Positions 16,179 through 17,862 of a stretch of DNA of 17,862 nucleotides are shown one piece after another. The first letter of the stretch is position 1, and each line of letters begins with the position of its first letter. Source of the stretch: Litoreibacter sp. Its GTDB lineage: Bacteria > Pseudomonadota > Alphaproteobacteria > Rhodobacterales > Rhodobacteraceae. The position numbers and the translations under genes were made by a program. The notes under the pieces are model-generated. The model was given only the letters and a program-made list of their open reading frames with translations, was not told where the DNA came from and did not search any database. The DNA is taken from positions 1-17,862 of the forward strand of contig JABDPP010000301.1 in assembly GCA_013042765.1 (NCBI GenBank). Direction: 5' to 3'.

Positions 16179-17862
16179 CTAGTCGTCACTATGGGTGAGC
16201 TTCGGAACATCGCCAGCGCCCGCGCTGCCCCGTCCTGAAAGCGACGGGTTTTCCATGAAGAACCGGTGACAGTTGAACCGCTGCCCATCCTTGCCCGGCG
16301 CCACACGCGCATAGTTTCCCGCTCCATCGAGCAGCCAGCTTTGCGCCGTATCGGCGAGATTTGCAGCCATGATCTGGCTCATGACCTGTGCGTGCACCGT
16401 TTTGTTGGTGATCTCCACAAGGGTCTCCACCCGCCAGTTCAGGTTGCGCCCCATCCAGTCGGCCGAGGACATGTAGACCCGCGCCTTTCTCGACGGCAGA
16501 CCGTGACCATTGCCGAAACACACGATCCGGGAGTGTTCGAGGAAACGCCCGACGATGGACTTGACCCTGATGTTTTCGCTCAGCCCCTTGATACCGGGCC
16601 GCAGCCCGCAAATCCCACGGATAACGAGGTCAATTCTGACCCCGGCCTGTGACGCTGCATAAAGCGCGTCGATCACGTCAGGCTCCACGACCGAATTCAT
16701 CTTGGCCCAGATCTCTGCCGGCTTGCCGGCGCGGGCAAACTCAGCCTCTTTATTGATGCTTTCGATCAGGTGCAGCTTCAGCCCGCTTGGGGAAATATGA
16801 AGATTTTCAAGCTGTTTCGGAGGGGCATAGCCACCAACATAGTTGAACACCTTGGTCGCGTCCCGACCCAGTGCCGCGTCACAGGTAAACAGGCTCAGAT
16901 CAGTATAAATGCGCGCCGTAATCGGGTGATAGTTGCCCGTGCCAAAATGGGTATAGGTCACCAGCTTGTCACCCTCGCGGCGCACGACAGTGCTGATCTT
17001 GGCGTGGGTCTTGTAGTTGATGAATCCATAGACGACATGGGCCCCCGCGCGCTCCAGCTTGCGCGACTGGCGGATATTGGCGGCCTCGTCAAAGCGGGCT
17101 TTCAACTCGACAAGGGCGGTGACCGATTTGCCGTTTTCAGCCGCCTCGCACAGCGCCTCAACAATCGGGCTTTCATTGGAGGTGCGGTAGAGCGTTTGCT
17201 TGATGGCCACAACATCTGGATCACGCGCTGCTTGCGCCAGAAAGCGGATCACCATGTCGAAGGTCTCATAAGGATGATGCAGCAGCATGTCCTTCTGCCG
17301 GATGGCGGCGAACATGTCGCCTTCGTGGTCTTGCACCCGCTCCGGCACCCGCGGCGTGAACTTTTGCCAGAGGTGATCGTGATGGGCAGCGTCCACCAGT
17401 TCCTTGAGATCGACAAGGCCGATCATGCCGCTGATCTCGATCGTGTCGACCTCTTCGACCTCCAGCGATTTCATAACCAGCTTGCGCAGCTTCGGCGGCG
17501 CACCTGCGGAGAGTTTCAGCCGGACGACCTCGCCCCGACGACGGCGCTTCAGGGCAACTTCGAACTCGCGCACGAGATCCTCGGCTTCTTCCTCCAGCTC
17601 GAGGTCACTGTCGCGCAAGACACGGAACGAGCAATGTCCAGCAGTCTTGTAGCCCGGGAACAGGTCTTCGATCTTCAGAAGCAGGAGTTCTTCCAGCGGC
17701 AGGAAGCGCTGCTCCCCCGGATCCGAGGGGAGTGACACGAACCGCGCAATCTGTGCGGGAATCGGCAGCAAGGCCTGCAGGCTCTGGCCGTCCTTAGCCC
17801 GCTCAAGCTGCAGGCCGAGCGAAAACCCTTCGTTGGGAATGAACGGAAACGGGTGCGCCGGG
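16179..17862 (-). CDS. ppk: Polyphosphate kinase 1, C-terminal three quarters (start beyond right edge)
   Basis: PPK1 reversibly builds polyphosphate from the gamma phosphate of ATP. About 560 residues are visible; the frame is open to the right edge, where [19 protein letters not shown] is a clear PPK middle-domain sequence, so about 150-170 N-terminal residues are missing. Both phospholipase-D-like motifs are seen: [10 protein letters not shown] with its His at 17004-17006 (equivalent to autophosphorylated His435 of E. coli) and [13 protein letters not shown] (His592 equivalent). [18 protein letters not shown] and [18 protein letters not shown] are further hallmarks. The TAG stop is followed by 95 bases and then ppx, on the same strand. 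That gap has a 6-bp stem (16147-16152 with 16168-16173) but no T-run, so readthrough into ppx is possible. Confidence 0.95.
   Translation of the reverse strand, partial: PAHPFPFIPNEGFSLGLQLERAKDGQSLQALLPIPAQIARFVSLPSDPGEQRFLPLEELLLLKIEDLFPGYKTAGHCSFRVLRDSDLELEEEAEDLVREFEVALKRRRRGEVVRLKLSAGAPPKLRKLVMKSLEVEEVDTIEISGMIGLVDLKELVDAAHHDHLWQKFTPRVPERVQDHEGDMFAAIRQKDMLLHHPYETFDMVIRFLAQAARDPDVVAIKQTLYRTSNESPIVEALCEAAENGKSVTALVELKARFDEAANIRQSRKLERAGAHVVYGFINYKTHAKISTVVRREGDKLVTYTHFGTGNYHPITARIYTDLSLFTCDAALGRDATKVFNYVGGYAPPKQLENLHISPSGLKLHLIESINKEAEFARAGKPAEIWAKMNSVVEPDVIDALYAASQAGVRIDLVIRGICGLRPGIKGLSENIRVKSIVGRFLEHSRIVCFGNGHGLPSRKARVYMSSADWMGRNLNWRVETLVEITNKTVHAQVMSQIMAANLADTAQSWLLDGAGNYARVAPGKDGQRFNCHRFFMENPSLSGRGSAGAGDVPKLTHSDD

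Noticed and set aside
16770..17735. Plus-strand open frame opposite ppk
   Set aside because: It is antisense to clear PPK1 coding sequence and its product is not family-like.

Overview
The window is an ordinary piece of core chromosome from an alphaproteobacterium, most likely of the Rhodobacteraceae (Roseobacter group). This rests on the high GC content, the short editing-domain-free prolyl-tRNA synthetase, a SUV3-type helicase next to an S4-domain protein, a seven-iron ferredoxin and CarD, a single LolC/E-type permease, and a divergent cobT/cobS pair. The assignment comes from recognising families and gene order; no database search was run. I see no tRNA, rRNA, CRISPR array, insertion sequence, integrase or phage gene.

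Layout. Positions 3-89 hold what may be the tail of an upstream plus-strand gene. A KefB/KefC-type potassium/proton antiporter follows (136-2103, +). Its stop codon interlocks with that of convergent cobT (2100-3116, -). cobT is divergent from cobS (3197-3976, +), and together they make the last steps of the cobalamin lower-ligand pathway. A strong intrinsic terminator at 4012-4041 closes a minus-strand block that reads, from promoter to end: TPR lipoprotein-like/exported protein (8508-9056), SUV3-like RNA helicase (5682-8492), S4 RNA-binding protein (5307-5681), ferredoxin fdxA (4918-5256) and, after a 347-base spacer with several inverted repeats, the carD-type RNA polymerase regulator (4064-4570).

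A short plus-strand pair comes next: an SCP2-domain protein and an alpha/beta hydrolase (9129-10384). Everything from 10422 to the right edge is on the minus strand. In transcription order it is ppk (cut by the window edge), ppx/gppA, proS, a PrxQ-type peroxiredoxin whose start overlaps proS, a LolC/E-type permease and lolD. ppk and ppx are the synthesising and degrading enzymes of polyphosphate. The Lol pair releases lipoproteins from the inner membrane.

Nothing here looks like a new defence or mobile system. The points most worth a second look are the tight helicase/S4 coupling inside the TPR-helicase-S4-ferredoxin-CarD block, an identical 14-base promoter-like element in front of both the TPR gene and ppx (placed so that the TPR mRNA may be nearly leaderless), and the structured spacer between fdxA and carD.
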